Source: CAVZCC01 sp963773765 (GTDB lineage Bacteria > Actinomycetota > Acidimicrobiia > Acidimicrobiales > Microtrichaceae). From it: a DNA stretch of 64,000 nucleotides. The stretch covers positions 310,001 through 374,000 of the forward strand of contig CAVZCC010000001.1 in NCBI GenBank assembly GCA_963773765.1, written 5' to 3'. This document shows, in pieces, positions 35,399 to 43,826 of the stretch. Position 1 is the first letter of the stretch. Each line of letters opens with the position of its first letter. The notes below the pieces were generated by a model, which was not told where the DNA came from, did no database searches, and worked only from the letters and a program-made list of their open reading frames with translations. A program made the position numbers and the translations under genes.

Positions 35399-35905
35399 GT
35401 GCTGGACCGTCAGCTGCGGGAGCTGATCGACCAACATGCGGATGCCGTGTTCCACCTGGCCTACGGCATCCTCCACGACCGTGGCCTGGCCGAGGACGTG
35501 GTGCAGGAGACGATGATCAAGGCCTGGCAGTCGTTGGACTCCTTCCGGGGTGAGGCCGCGATCCGGACCTGGGTGCTGCGGATCGCCCACAACACCTCCA
35601 TCTCCGCCCTGCGCCGGCGGCGGGACCAGTCGATGGCCCCCGAGGACCTGCCCGACCGCCCGTCCGGCGACGAGACCGCCAGCCGGGCCGACGGCCGCAA
35701 CGACCTGGCCCAGGTCCGCACCGCCCTGGAGGCACTGGACGAGACCAGCCGGTCGATCGTGGTGCTCCGGGAGGTGGAGGGCCTCTCCTACCAGCAGATC
35801 GCGGACGCCCTGGAGGTGCCCGTGCCCACCGTCAAGACCCGTCTCCTGCGTGCCCGCCGCACGCTGCAGGCCGCGGTCGAGCCCACCGAGGAGGAGCGAC
35901 GATGA
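35399..35905 (+). CDS. ECF RNA polymerase sigma factor
   Basis: 168 residues. Region 2 is AYGILHDRGLAEDVVQETMI followed by KAWQSLDSFRGEAAIRTWVL; region 4 is IVVLREVEGLSYQQIADALE, ending VPVPTVKTRLLRARRTLQ. Length and layout are those of an extracytoplasmic-function sigma factor. GAGGAG about seven bases before GTG 35399 supports this start; GTG 35348 is in frame but lacks a binding site. The stop overlaps the next gene by four bases, so a three-gene operon is likely. No typical anti-sigma factor with a zinc HxxxCxxC motif follows. Confidence 0.9.
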   Translation: MLDRQLRELIDQHADAVFHLAYGILHDRGLAEDVVQETMIKAWQSLDSFRGEAAIRTWVLRIAHNTSISALRRRRDQSMAPEDLPDRPSGDETASRADGRNDLAQVRTALEALDETSRSIVVLREVEGLSYQQIADALEVPVPTVKTRLLRARRTLQAAVEPTEEERR

Positions 35906-36198
35906 CATCCGACGCGCCCGACAGCCCGGATCCCGAGCAGCTGGACGAGGATGCCCTCGACGCCCTCCTGGCGGAGCAGGACGCCGTGCTGGGGTCCTCC
36001 CTCCGCGCCCTCCTGGAACCACCGGAGGACATCAACGAACGCACCACGCAGGTGGTGAACCGTGCCCTGCAGGGTCGATCGGCCCTCAGCATCGGCATGG
36101 ACCTCTTCGGGCTGGGGTTCTGGACCCTGCGCACGATCCTCAGCGACGACCCCGCTCCTGCCGACGGGGTACGGGAAGGACACCGCGATGAAGACTGA
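35902..36198 (+). CDS. Small acidic protein in the sigma operon
   Basis: 98 residues, strongly acidic at the N-terminus (DAPDSPDPEQLDEDALDALL), then a helical region with one weakly hydrophobic stretch (SIGMDLFGLGFWTLRTILS). It begins at an ATGA overlap with the sigma gene and overlaps the next gene by 11 bases. Its position suggests an anti-sigma or accessory role, but no anti-sigma motif is visible. Function unknown. Confidence 0.6.
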   Translation: MTSDAPDSPDPEQLDEDALDALLAEQDAVLGSSLRALLEPPEDINERTTQVVNRALQGRSALSIGMDLFGLGFWTLRTILSDDPAPADGVREGHRDED

Positions 36199-36916
36199 AC
36201 AGTGGATCTGGGCGCTCGTCGCCCTGGGCAGCGGCCTGCTGCTGGGAGAACTGGGCGGACGCCTGGTCCGTGCGGCGCGGGGTGGCCCGGACCGCTCCCC
36301 GGCGGTGCGTTCCACCGCCCGGACCGTGGGCAGCCTGGTGTTCTGGACGTCGACCGCCATCGGCATGGTCATCGCCGTCGGCATCCTCGACGTCTCCGTG
36401 CTGGAGGACCTCGGCGATGTGCTGAGCGACGAGCTGCCCAACATCCTGCTCGCCCTGGTGATGCTGATCGTCGGCTACGCCGTGGCCGTGGCGGTCGCCG
36501 CCGCGGTCGGCCAGTCGGCCCGCCGGGCCAGTGGCGTGCGCCAGAAGAACCTGGAGCGCCTGCTCCGCTTCCTGATCATGGTGGCCGCCGCGGTGCTGGC
36601 CCTCACCCAGGTCGGCGTCAGCGACGCCATGCTGGCCGTGCTGCTCACGGTCCTGGTGGCCGCCCCGGCCGTCGCCATGGCCATGTTGTCCGCCTTCGGT
36701 GGTCGGGACGTGGCCTCACAGCTGGCGGCCGGACGGGCCCTGCGCCACCAGCTGCGGGAGGGGTGGACGCTGTCCTGTCGGGCCGACGACGACGCCGTGG
36801 TCGGGCGCATCGTGGAGCTGCACCCCACCTCGGTGGAGGTGGAACTGGCCGACGGGGCCCACCTGCACGTGCCGAACCGCCAGTTGCTGGACCAGCCCTT
36901 CTCGGTCCGGCCTTGA
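36188..36916 (+). CDS. MscS-like mechanosensitive channel family protein
   Basis: 242 residues with four hydrophobic segments (about residues 7-22, 45-65, 82-105, 128-165). The third to fourth segment is Ala/Gly-rich like the pore helix of MscS-type channels, and the C-terminal 60 residues (AVVGRIVELHPTSVEVELAD then GAHLHVPNRQLLDQP) match the beta domain ('G.V..I....T.....G....PN..L'). It is shorter than classical MscS (286 residues). ATG 36188 follows GGGAAGGA. Coupling to an ECF sigma factor suggests an envelope- or osmotic-stress role. Confidence 0.75.
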   Translation: MKTEQWIWALVALGSGLLLGELGGRLVRAARGGPDRSPAVRSTARTVGSLVFWTSTAIGMVIAVGILDVSVLEDLGDVLSDELPNILLALVMLIVGYAVAVAVAAAVGQSARRASGVRQKNLERLLRFLIMVAAAVLALTQVGVSDAMLAVLLTVLVAAPAVAMAMLSAFGGRDVASQLAAGRALRHQLREGWTLSCRADDDAVVGRIVELHPTSVEVELADGAHLHVPNRQLLDQPFSVRP

Positions 36917-37092
36917 ACCCGAGGTGGGTCATCGGGCCCATTCGCGAGGATCCGACGGATTTCCCCGCGACTTTCGGCAGGCTGGTGCGTCAGTACCCAT
37001 GACAACGCCGCAACCGGACCTCCCGGACGGCACCATCCGCACTCCCCGTCTCCTGCTGGTGCTTCAACAGAGATTTCCCCGAGTGCTCAAGT

Positions 37093-37126
37093 CCGAGGGC
37101 CCCCACCGGGGCCCTCGGCCCCTTTT
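37093..37126 (+). terminator. Intrinsic terminator of the sigma/MscS operon
   Basis: CCGAGGGCCCC, loop CACC, GGGGCCCTCGG: a perfect 11-bp stem, followed by CCCC and TTTT. It sits between the convergent sigma operon and the cox operon and probably serves the plus strand; on the minus strand there is no T-run. Confidence 0.8.
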
Positions 37127-37150
37127 CCGGCCCGGGTGCCGCGCCGGCTC

Positions 37151-37975
37151 CTAGAGGCCCGCCTGCTGCAGGGCGCGCCGGACCAGGACCCGGGCCAGGT
37201 GGCTGCGGTACTCACCGGAGGCGTGGATGTCCGACGGTGGCTCGGTGCCCTCCGCGGCCAGGTCCGCCGCCTCCGCGGCCGACGCCCCCGACGCCAGGGC
37301 CGACTCCACCGCGGTGGCACGCACCGGCACCGAGGCCATGTTGACCAGCGCCACGCCCGTGCCTGCATCGGACCGGGTGACGGCGCAGCCGACGATGGCC
37401 CAGTCCTGGGCCCGGCGGTTGAACTTCTGGAAGGACCACCCCGCGCCACCCGAGCGCGGCACCCGGATCTCCACCAGGAGCTCGTCGGGGGCCAACGCGG
37501 TCTCCAGGAACCCCTGGAAGAACTCGGACGCGGGGATCTCCCGGGTCCCGCCCGGTCCCTGGGCCACGAGCGTGCCGCCGAGGGCGAGGACGACGGCGGG
37601 AAGGTCCGATGCACCGTCACCATGGGCCAACGACCCCCCGATGGTGCCCCGGTTGCGGACCTGGGGATCCCCGACGTGACCAGCGGCGTGCGCCAGCAAG
37701 GGGTTGGTCCCGGCCAGCACCTCGGAGCGCTCCACGTCGCGGTGCCGGGTCAGGGCGCCGATGGCGACGTGGTCGCCGGCGTCACGGATGTAGGAGAGGT
37801 CCCGGATGCGCTCGATGTCGATCAGGACCGACGGCTGGGCCAGACGGAGCTTGAGCAGCGGGATGAGCGAATGTCCGCCGGCCAGGAGCTTGGCGTCCTC
37901 CCCGTGCTCGGTCAGCGCAGCCACGGCCTCCTCCGCGGAGGAGGCCCGGACGTAGTCGAAGCTGGGCGGGATCAT
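37151..37975 (-). CDS. coxM: FAD-binding medium subunit of a CO-dehydrogenase-like molybdenum hydroxylase
   Basis: 274 residues. CoxM-type subunits carry FAD and pass electrons from the iron-sulfur subunit to an external acceptor. The family FAD motifs AGGHSLIPLLKLRLAQPSVL and GNRGTIGGSLAHGDGASDLP (as VRNRGTIGGSLAHGD) are present, as is the N-terminal FDYVRASSAEEAVAAL. It is the last gene of coxL-coxS-coxM and lies ten bases after coxS. The terminator of the convergent operon lies just beyond its stop. Confidence 0.9.
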   Translation of the reverse strand: MIPPSFDYVRASSAEEAVAALTEHGEDAKLLAGGHSLIPLLKLRLAQPSVLIDIERIRDLSYIRDAGDHVAIGALTRHRDVERSEVLAGTNPLLAHAAGHVGDPQVRNRGTIGGSLAHGDGASDLPAVVLALGGTLVAQGPGGTREIPASEFFQGFLETALAPDELLVEIRVPRSGGAGWSFQKFNRRAQDWAIVGCAVTRSDAGTGVALVNMASVPVRATAVESALASGASAAEAADLAAEGTEPPSDIHASGEYRSHLARVLVRRALQQAGL

Positions 37976-37985
37976 GCTGCCCTCC

Positions 37986-38447
37986 TCAGGCCGGGTGCTC
38001 GGCGGCCCAACGGACCGAGTCGACGATCATCTGGTAGCCGGTGCAGCGGCACAGGTTGCCCTCCAGGTTCTGGCGGATCTCCGCCTCGGAGGGGTCGGGG
38101 TTGTCCTCCAGCAGCGCCACTGCGGCCATGACCATGCCGGGGGTGCAGTAGCCGCACTGGAGGCCGTGGCACTGGTGGAACCCCTGCTGGACCGGGTGCC
38201 AGGTGTCGCCGTCGGCCAGGCCCTCGATGGTGGTGACGGCACGGCCGTCGGCCTGCGCGGCCAGGACCGTGCAGGACTTCACCGCCTGACCGTCCAGGTG
38301 CACGGTGCACGCCCCGCAGTTGGAGGTGTCACAGCCCACGTGGGTGCCGGTGAGGCCGAGCTCGTCCCGCAGGTAGTGCACCAACAGGGTGCGGGGCTCC
38401 ACGTCGCGGCTGGTGGCCGTTCCGTTGACCGTGATGTTCACGTCCAT
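37986..38447 (-). CDS. coxS: [2Fe-2S] small subunit of the CO-dehydrogenase-like hydroxylase
   Basis: 153 residues with two iron-sulfur domains. The plant-type cluster is HVGCDTSNCGACTVHLDGQ and a later Cys; the second, helical domain has CHGLQCGYCTPGM and GNLCRCTGYQ. CoxS relays electrons from the molybdenum site to FAD. ATG 38447 begins one base after the coxL stop, and the GGAGG near the end of coxL serves as its ribosome site. Confidence 0.93.
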   Translation of the reverse strand: MDVNITVNGTATSRDVEPRTLLVHYLRDELGLTGTHVGCDTSNCGACTVHLDGQAVKSCTVLAAQADGRAVTTIEGLADGDTWHPVQQGFHQCHGLQCGYCTPGMVMAAVALLEDNPDPSEAEIRQNLEGNLCRCTGYQMIVDSVRWAAEHPA

Positions 38448-38448
38448 G

Positions 38449-40809
38449 TCATCCTCCCTGGGTGGCGGTGCCTGCGCCGGACAGGACGCGCCACAGCTTC
38501 TCCGGTGTGTAGGGCATGTCGAGGTGCTTGACGCCGAACCCGCTCAGCGCGTCCACCACCGCGTTGGCGACCGCGGGAGGGGCGCCGACGGCGCCGGACT
38601 CGCCGATGCCCTTGGCCCCCAGCGAGTTGTTCTCCGTTGGGGTGACCACGCGTCCCATCTCCCCGAAGTGCGGCAGGTCCGGCGCGGCCGGCACGAGGTA
38701 GTCCATGAGGGTGCCGGTGCGGGGCTGGCCCGCGTCGTCATAGGTGAAGTGCTCGTAGACGGCCTGGGCGATGCCCTGGGCCACACCGCCCTGCACCTGG
38801 CCCTCGGCCAGGAGCGGGTTGATGACGGTGCCGCAGTCGTCCACGCAGACGTAGTCCTCCACGGTCACCTCGCCGGTGTCACGGTCGATGCCCACCACGC
38901 ACCCGTAGGCGCCGGACGGGAAGCTGAAGTTGGGCACCTCGTTGTACACCGTCTCGTCCAGGCGGCCGGCCCCGAAGCCCTCCGGCACGTCCAGGGGCCG
39001 GAAGGAGGCGAAGGCCACGTCGGCCCAGGTGGTGGACCGGCTGGGCGTGCCCCGGACCGAGAAGGTCCCGTCGGCCACCTCGATGTCCTCGGGGGCTGCC
39101 TCCAGGAGGTGGGCGGCGATTTGCACGGCCCGCTCCTTCACCGTCGCGGCGGCACGGCGCACGGCGTCGCCGCCGACGGCCATGATCCGGGATCCCATGG
39201 TGCCGATCCCCTGCTGCACGGTCTCGGTGTCACCGAATCGGACGTCGATGGTGTCGAAGTCCATGCCCAGCTCGTCCGCAGCGATCTGGGCCAGCGAGGT
39301 CCCGGTGCCCTGGCCGTGGGGTGCCGCGCCGGAGGAGACCAGCACCGAGCCGTCGGGCTGGACCCGGAGGTTGGCCGACTCCCACGACGCCAGGTGGCCG
39401 AAGCCCTCCAGGGATCCGTTGGGTCCGAAGCTGGCGATCTCGATCCAGCACGACAGCCCGATGCCCATCAGGGGCTGGGACGGGTCCGCGTTGCGGGACT
39501 GCTGGCGGTCGAGGAGGGCGTCGTAGTCCATCCGCAGCAACAGCTGGTCCAGGGCGGCCGGGTAGTTGCCGGAGTCGTAGAAGACCGCGTCGGGGGCCGC
39601 TGCGGTGTTGTACGGGAACTGGTCGGGTTGGATGAAGTTGCGGCGTCGGACCTCGGCCGGGTCCAGGCCGGTCTCGTCGGCGACCAGGTCGATGGCCCGC
39701 TCGATGAGGAACGCTCCCTCCGGCCGGCCGGCGCCACGGTAGGCCGACACCGGGGTGGTGTTGGTGATCACGTTCGTGAGCCAGGTCTGGATGACCGGGA
39801 TGGCGTAGCAGCCGCCGGACATCCAACTGGTGAGCACCCCCAGCCCCATGCCGGTGGTGTCGGGGTACGCCCCCTCGTCCTGCATGGTGTGGACGCGCAG
39901 GGCCAGGAGCTTGCCGGTGTCGTCGAAGCCCACCTCCACGTCGTTGATCTGGGCCCGGCCGTGCGACATGAGCACCATTGCCTCGGACCGGGTGAGGGTG
40001 AACCTCACCGGCCGTCCCAGGCGCCGGGACAGCTCCGGGGCGATGAACAGCTCCGGGTAGAGCACGATCTTGTTGCCGAAGCCGCCACCCACGTCGGGGG
40101 CGATGACCCGGCACTCGTGCAGGCCCAGCCCGAGGACCTCGCACACCTTGGCCCGGAGGAAGTGGGGGGCCTGCACGCTGGCGGTGAGCACCAGGCCCGA
40201 GGGGCCCCAGTCGGCCAGGCAGGTGAACGGCTCGATGGGCACCGCGGCACACCGGTTGTTGCGGATGCGCAGGCTGGCGTGCCGGGGCGCTGCGGTGAAC
40301 TCGGGGGCCACCTCGTCCGGTTCCGGGATGGCGGGCAGTGCGTTGGTGCCCAGGTCGGGGAAGATCCGGGTGCCGCCCTCGTCGCCCATGGCGGCCAGTG
40401 ATGCCTCGATGCTGGGGAGGACCTCGAGCGGCTCGTAGTCGACGACCACCGCCTCGATGGCATCCGCCGCGGCGGCCCGGGACTCCGCCACCACCACCGC
40501 CACCGGCTCCCCCACGAACCGGACCCGGTCCGAGGCCAGGAGCGGCCGGCGAAGGAGGCCCACCTCCTCCGGCAGGTTGGGGATGGGGGGCAGCCCGGCC
40601 AGGTCCGCCGCGGTGCAGACGGCCAGCACACCGGGCATGGAGGCGGCGTCGGCGGTGTCCACGGAGGCGATCAGGGCATGGGCCTCGGTGGAGCGGACGA
40701 ACATCGCGAACGCTGCGGTGGGCGGTGCGAGGTCATCGGTGAACCGACCCCTGCCCAGCAGGAGGTTCGGGTCCTCCTTGCGTCTGACGGCAGCACCGAC
40801 CAGCGACAT
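38449..40809 (-). CDS. coxL: Molybdopterin large subunit, form II CO-dehydrogenase-like
   Basis: 786 residues, the catalytic subunit of a xanthine-oxidase-family molybdenum hydroxylase. N-terminal VGAAVRRKEDPNLLLGRGRF is typical of CoxL. The active-site loop reads VSAYRGAGRPEG, the AYRGAGR form II signature; true (form I) CO dehydrogenases have AYxCSFR with the copper-binding Cys. The glutamate base is in AKGIGESGAVGAPPAVANAV near the C-terminus. GGGGGG precedes ATG 40809. The real substrate of form II enzymes is generally unknown and may be a small aldehyde or heterocycle. No CoxDEF or CoxG maturation genes are in the window. Confidence 0.92.
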   Translation of the reverse strand: MSLVGAAVRRKEDPNLLLGRGRFTDDLAPPTAAFAMFVRSTEAHALIASVDTADAASMPGVLAVCTAADLAGLPPIPNLPEEVGLLRRPLLASDRVRFVGEPVAVVVAESRAAAADAIEAVVVDYEPLEVLPSIEASLAAMGDEGGTRIFPDLGTNALPAIPEPDEVAPEFTAAPRHASLRIRNNRCAAVPIEPFTCLADWGPSGLVLTASVQAPHFLRAKVCEVLGLGLHECRVIAPDVGGGFGNKIVLYPELFIAPELSRRLGRPVRFTLTRSEAMVLMSHGRAQINDVEVGFDDTGKLLALRVHTMQDEGAYPDTTGMGLGVLTSWMSGGCYAIPVIQTWLTNVITNTTPVSAYRGAGRPEGAFLIERAIDLVADETGLDPAEVRRRNFIQPDQFPYNTAAAPDAVFYDSGNYPAALDQLLLRMDYDALLDRQQSRNADPSQPLMGIGLSCWIEIASFGPNGSLEGFGHLASWESANLRVQPDGSVLVSSGAAPHGQGTGTSLAQIAADELGMDFDTIDVRFGDTETVQQGIGTMGSRIMAVGGDAVRRAAATVKERAVQIAAHLLEAAPEDIEVADGTFSVRGTPSRSTTWADVAFASFRPLDVPEGFGAGRLDETVYNEVPNFSFPSGAYGCVVGIDRDTGEVTVEDYVCVDDCGTVINPLLAEGQVQGGVAQGIAQAVYEHFTYDDAGQPRTGTLMDYLVPAAPDLPHFGEMGRVVTPTENNSLGAKGIGESGAVGAPPAVANAVVDALSGFGVKHLDMPYTPEKLWRVLSGAGTATQGG

Positions 40810-40933
40810 GTGTCCCCCCTTGGACCCCGTTCTCCTCGAGGGGGCCCGCCCCTGCGGTGCCACCTCGACCGGCGGCGGGACCGTACCACAGGCACCCCCG
40901 GGCTGAACGGTGTTCACGGCCTCCGGCGCGGCC

Positions 40934-40939
40934 TACGAT
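40934..40939 (+). promoter_or_regulatory. -10 box (TACGAT) of the Dabb gene
   Basis: TACGAT lies six bases before ATG 40946. Confidence 0.5.
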
Positions 40940-40945
40940 CCGCGC

Positions 40946-41239
40946 ATGTTCCGTCACATCGTGCTGCTCACCTTCACCGACGACACCGGCGACGAGGCCG
41001 TCCAGCAGGTGGTGGACCAACTCCGCACCCTGCCGTCACGCATCCCCGCCATCCGCTCCTACACGGTGGGCCGCGACGCCGGCCTGGCCGACGGCAACGC
41101 ACACCTGTCGGCGGTGGCGGACTTCGACGACGTGGCGGGCTACCTGGAGTACCGCGACCACCAGGCGCACCAGGACGTCATCGCCACCTACATCCGCCCG
41201 GTCCTGGCCGGCCGGTCGGCCATCCAGTACGAGTTCTGA
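40946..41239 (+). CDS. Dabb (stress-responsive alpha/beta-barrel) domain protein
   Basis: 97 residues, a complete single Dabb domain: MFRHIVLLTF at the start, LRTLPSRIPAIRSYTVGRDA in the middle and EYRDHQAHQDVIATYIRPVL at the end. Dimeric Dabb proteins include cyclases and stress proteins; the His in MFRHIVLL is often retained. A -10 box six bases before ATG 40946 implies a leaderless transcript. The ferredoxin gene follows after 23 bases and may be in the same unit. Confidence 0.82.
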   Translation: MFRHIVLLTFTDDTGDEAVQQVVDQLRTLPSRIPAIRSYTVGRDAGLADGNAHLSAVADFDDVAGYLEYRDHQAHQDVIATYIRPVLAGRSAIQYEF

Positions 41240-41262
41240 CCGGGCGACGGGAGACGGGAACC

Positions 41263-41481
41263 GTGGGCCTCCGGGTGCGCATCGACACCGACGAGTGCGT
41301 CAGCGCGGGCAAGTGCGTGGCGGACCACCCTGCTGCGTTCGGGTTCGACGACGAGGAGCTGGCGGTCGTGCTGGCCGGCGCGTCGCTGCTCTCCGACGAG
41401 GAGCTGCTCAGGGCGGCCCGGCGCTGTCCGTCCGGGGCCATCCGGCTCACGGACGACTCGGGCGCCGAGGTCGAGACCTAG
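41263..41481 (+). CDS. [3Fe-4S] ferredoxin (P450-partner type)
   Basis: 72 residues. The cysteines are in DECVSAGKCVADHP and RRCPSGAI, a C-x5-C-x(n)-CP pattern with three ligands, as in the small [3Fe-4S] ferredoxins that feed electrons to actinobacterial cytochrome P450s. GGGAG about ten bases before GTG 41263 supports the start. A P450 gene lies 1 kb away on the other strand and a paralogous P450 at 52 kb, so it is a candidate redox partner for both. Confidence 0.85.
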   Translation: MGLRVRIDTDECVSAGKCVADHPAAFGFDDEELAVVLAGASLLSDEELLRAARRCPSGAIRLTDDSGAEVET

Positions 41482-41491
41482 CGGGGCACGC

Positions 41492-42484
41492 CTAGACCGC
41501 CGCTCCCATGCGGAGCAGGCGGCGGGCGTTGGCGTCGAGCTGGGCGACCTCGATGGGCGCGGGCAGCGCTGCGGGCTGGTCCCACCCGGCGAAGTTGGTG
41601 CCGCCCACCACACGGTCGGCGCCCACCACGGCCCGCAACATGCCCAGCACCCCGGGATCGCTCACGTGGGCGTCGTACCAGAGTCGACCCAACCGTTCCT
41701 CCAGGGCACCGGGCGGGCGCAGCTCCTCGGGGACCCAGGGCCGGGAGGTGGCCACACGCCGGAGCTTGCCGATGAGCGACACGAGCGAGCCCCCGCCGTG
41801 GGACAGGCACACGTCCAGGTCCGGGTGGCGGTCCAGCACCCCGCCGAAGACGAGCGTGGCCAGGGCCAGGGTCTCCTCGTACGCGAACGACAGCCACAGG
41901 TCCGCGTCGAACCGGCGGACCCGTGGGTCGGCCAGCGGGGCGTCGATGCCGGGTGGCGCCGGGTGCAGGAACAGGGGGACGTCGAGTGCGGTGCAGGCCT
42001 CGTACAGCGCGTCCATGCGGGGGTCGTCCAGCACCAGCTGCTCGCCGTGACCGGCGTCGGTGCCCACGTAGCCACCACGCAGCCCCAGCTCACCCACGGC
42101 ACGGCGCAGTTCCGTCGCCGCGGCCAGCGGGTCCTGGAGCGGGAGCTGCGCCGTGCCCGCCACCCGGTCCGGGTGGCGGGCCACCAGCGCGGCCATCTCG
42201 TCGTTGTGCCACCGGGCGAACTCGACCGCGACGGCCGGTTCCACGTGGTGCAGGTACGTGAGCGGGTTGGGCGACAGCAGCTGGAACGTGATGCCGAGGC
42301 GGTCCATGGCCTCCAGCCGCAGGTCCAGGTCCATGAACGGCGAGTCCCGGTACCGCACGCCGGTGAGCTGGTAGCCCCCCACGCGGAACGTCGGGCAGTC
42401 GGGAGCGTCCCGCAGCTCGGGGCCGTAGGGGCCGGCGCGTCCCATCACGCCATCCAGCACCACGTGGGCGTGGAGGTCGATCAC
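41492..42484 (-). CDS. Amidohydrolase 2 family protein (ACMSD-like)
   Basis: 330 residues from GTG 42484. A TIM-barrel metal enzyme: the metal-binding H-x-H is MIDLHAHVVLDGV at the N-terminus, the central histidine is in PLFLHPAPPG, and DLDVCLSHGGGSLVSLIGKL with a later VGGTNFAGW completes the site. This group includes ACMSD and other nonhydrolytic decarboxylases of aromatic acids. It is 46 bases downstream of a P450 gene on the same strand, suggesting joint action in a catabolic route. Substrate unknown. Confidence 0.85.
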   Translation of the reverse strand: MIDLHAHVVLDGVMGRAGPYGPELRDAPDCPTFRVGGYQLTGVRYRDSPFMDLDLRLEAMDRLGITFQLLSPNPLTYLHHVEPAVAVEFARWHNDEMAALVARHPDRVAGTAQLPLQDPLAAATELRRAVGELGLRGGYVGTDAGHGEQLVLDDPRMDALYEACTALDVPLFLHPAPPGIDAPLADPRVRRFDADLWLSFAYEETLALATLVFGGVLDRHPDLDVCLSHGGGSLVSLIGKLRRVATSRPWVPEELRPPGALEERLGRLWYDAHVSDPGVLGMLRAVVGADRVVGGTNFAGWDQPAALPAPIEVAQLDANARRLLRMGAAV

Positions 42485-42530
42485 TTTGACCGGTGCAGCA
42501 CGTCGGTCCGCTCCGTCAGGACCACGGGTC

Positions 42531-43739
42531 TCAGCCGAAGCGGACGGGGTAGCGGCCCCAGTAGGGCCGGGCGGTCGTGGCGTCCATCTGCGGGGGGTCC
42601 TCCGGATCGGGGCGGGCGCCATGGTCGATCATCCACTGCACCGCCACGGGGACCAGGCCGTAGAGGTGCTCCTCGCCGGCGCCGTCGGCGTCGGCCGGCA
42701 GTCCCCCCGCCAGGTCCTGGCCGATGCAGGCGTGCATGCCGGAGCCGAAGCTGAGCCCCCAGGGGGCGACGCCGTCGGGCAGCACCCTGGTGGGGTCGAA
42801 GGCGTCGGCCGCATCACCGAACACGGCGGGGTCGCGGTTGACGGACATCAGGTCGATCACGACCTTGCCGCCGCGCGGCACCCTGGTGCCGGTGCGGAGC
42901 TCCACATCCTCCAGCGCCCAGCGCATGGCGACCGGGGAGGACGGCTCCAACCGGATGGTCTCGTGCATGCAGCGCTGCACGAAGAGCGGGTCGGTGCGGA
43001 CACGCTCGCGGTCCTCGGGGTGGTCCGCGCACCAGGTGAAGATGCGGTGCAACGTCCGGGTGAACGCCGTGGCCGAGGTGTGTGCGCCGGCCAGCAGGTA
43101 GAACGCGGTCTCCCGGCGGATGGTCGGGTGGGTGAGCTCCAGGCCGTCGGTGTTGCGCAACAGCGTGGTGAGGACGTCCGCCGGAGGGGGGGCGGTGGCC
43201 GATCCCCCGTCCGCCTCGGCCGCCAGGGCGGCGCGGCGTCGTTCGATCGACGGGGTGAGGAACTCGGCGTCGAACTGCTCCAGTTGGTCGGCCACCTCGG
43301 CCCGCTTGGCGTCCCGGTCCCCGGTGAAGTGGGCCAACGTGGCGCCCTCGATGAAGCACATGAGGTATCGGTAGAGGTGGAAGGTCTCCTCCGGCGTCCC
43401 GAGCGGGCGGTCGATCCCGGCGGTCTGGGCGGCCAGGTTCATCATGAGCTGGTGGCTGAGCGTGACCAGTTCGCAGCCGCCCGCCTCCACGTGGGGTCCG
43501 ATGGTGGCGGCGATGGTGGCGGGGAACAGGTCCCGCTCGTAGGCCTCCATACGGTCCCGTCGGAACAGCCGGTTCTCCAGCCGGCGCCGGGCCCGGTGCT
43601 CGTCCCCGTGGAGGTTGACGATGACGTCGGCCATGATCACCTCCCCCGCGTCGTACAACGCCTGGCGCAGCGCCTTCTGGCGGTAGGCGTCCCTGGCCTC
43701 CTCGTAGGTGGTCACGGTGACGACGACCGGCTCGCTCAT
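42531..43739 (-). CDS. Cytochrome P450
   Basis: 402 residues, soluble bacterial P450. The haem loop is FGSGMHACIGQDLAGG with the Cys ligand at about residue 340; the K-helix ExxR is HETIRLEPSSP. The I-helix reads LLAGAHTSATAF: the usual acid before the conserved Thr is a His. N-terminal RRRLENRLFRRD is shared almost exactly with the P450 at 52.3-53.5 kb, so the two are paralogues. The amidohydrolase gene follows. The nearby [3Fe-4S] ferredoxin may supply electrons. Substrate unknown. Confidence 0.92.
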   Translation of the reverse strand: MSEPVVVTVTTYEEARDAYRQKALRQALYDAGEVIMADVIVNLHGDEHRARRRLENRLFRRDRMEAYERDLFPATIAATIGPHVEAGGCELVTLSHQLMMNLAAQTAGIDRPLGTPEETFHLYRYLMCFIEGATLAHFTGDRDAKRAEVADQLEQFDAEFLTPSIERRRAALAAEADGGSATAPPPADVLTTLLRNTDGLELTHPTIRRETAFYLLAGAHTSATAFTRTLHRIFTWCADHPEDRERVRTDPLFVQRCMHETIRLEPSSPVAMRWALEDVELRTGTRVPRGGKVVIDLMSVNRDPAVFGDAADAFDPTRVLPDGVAPWGLSFGSGMHACIGQDLAGGLPADADGAGEEHLYGLVPVAVQWMIDHGARPDPEDPPQMDATTARPYWGRYPVRFG

Positions 43740-43814
43740 TGGATCCCCCCGGACTCGACGGACGACCGGCCGGGTCTACCACAGGGCCGGCCGTCCCCGG
43801 ACCGGGCCCGCCGG

Positions 43815-43820
43815 TACGAT
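43815..43820 (+). promoter_or_regulatory. -10 box (TACGAT) of the 2OG-Fe oxygenase gene
   Basis: TACGAT lies six bases before GTG 43827. Confidence 0.5.
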
Positions 43821-43826
43821 CCGGCC

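Noticed and set aside
36999..37154. A 51-codon frame after the MscS-like gene.
   Set aside because: It runs through the terminator hairpin, has no ribosome site and no protein-like conservation pattern.
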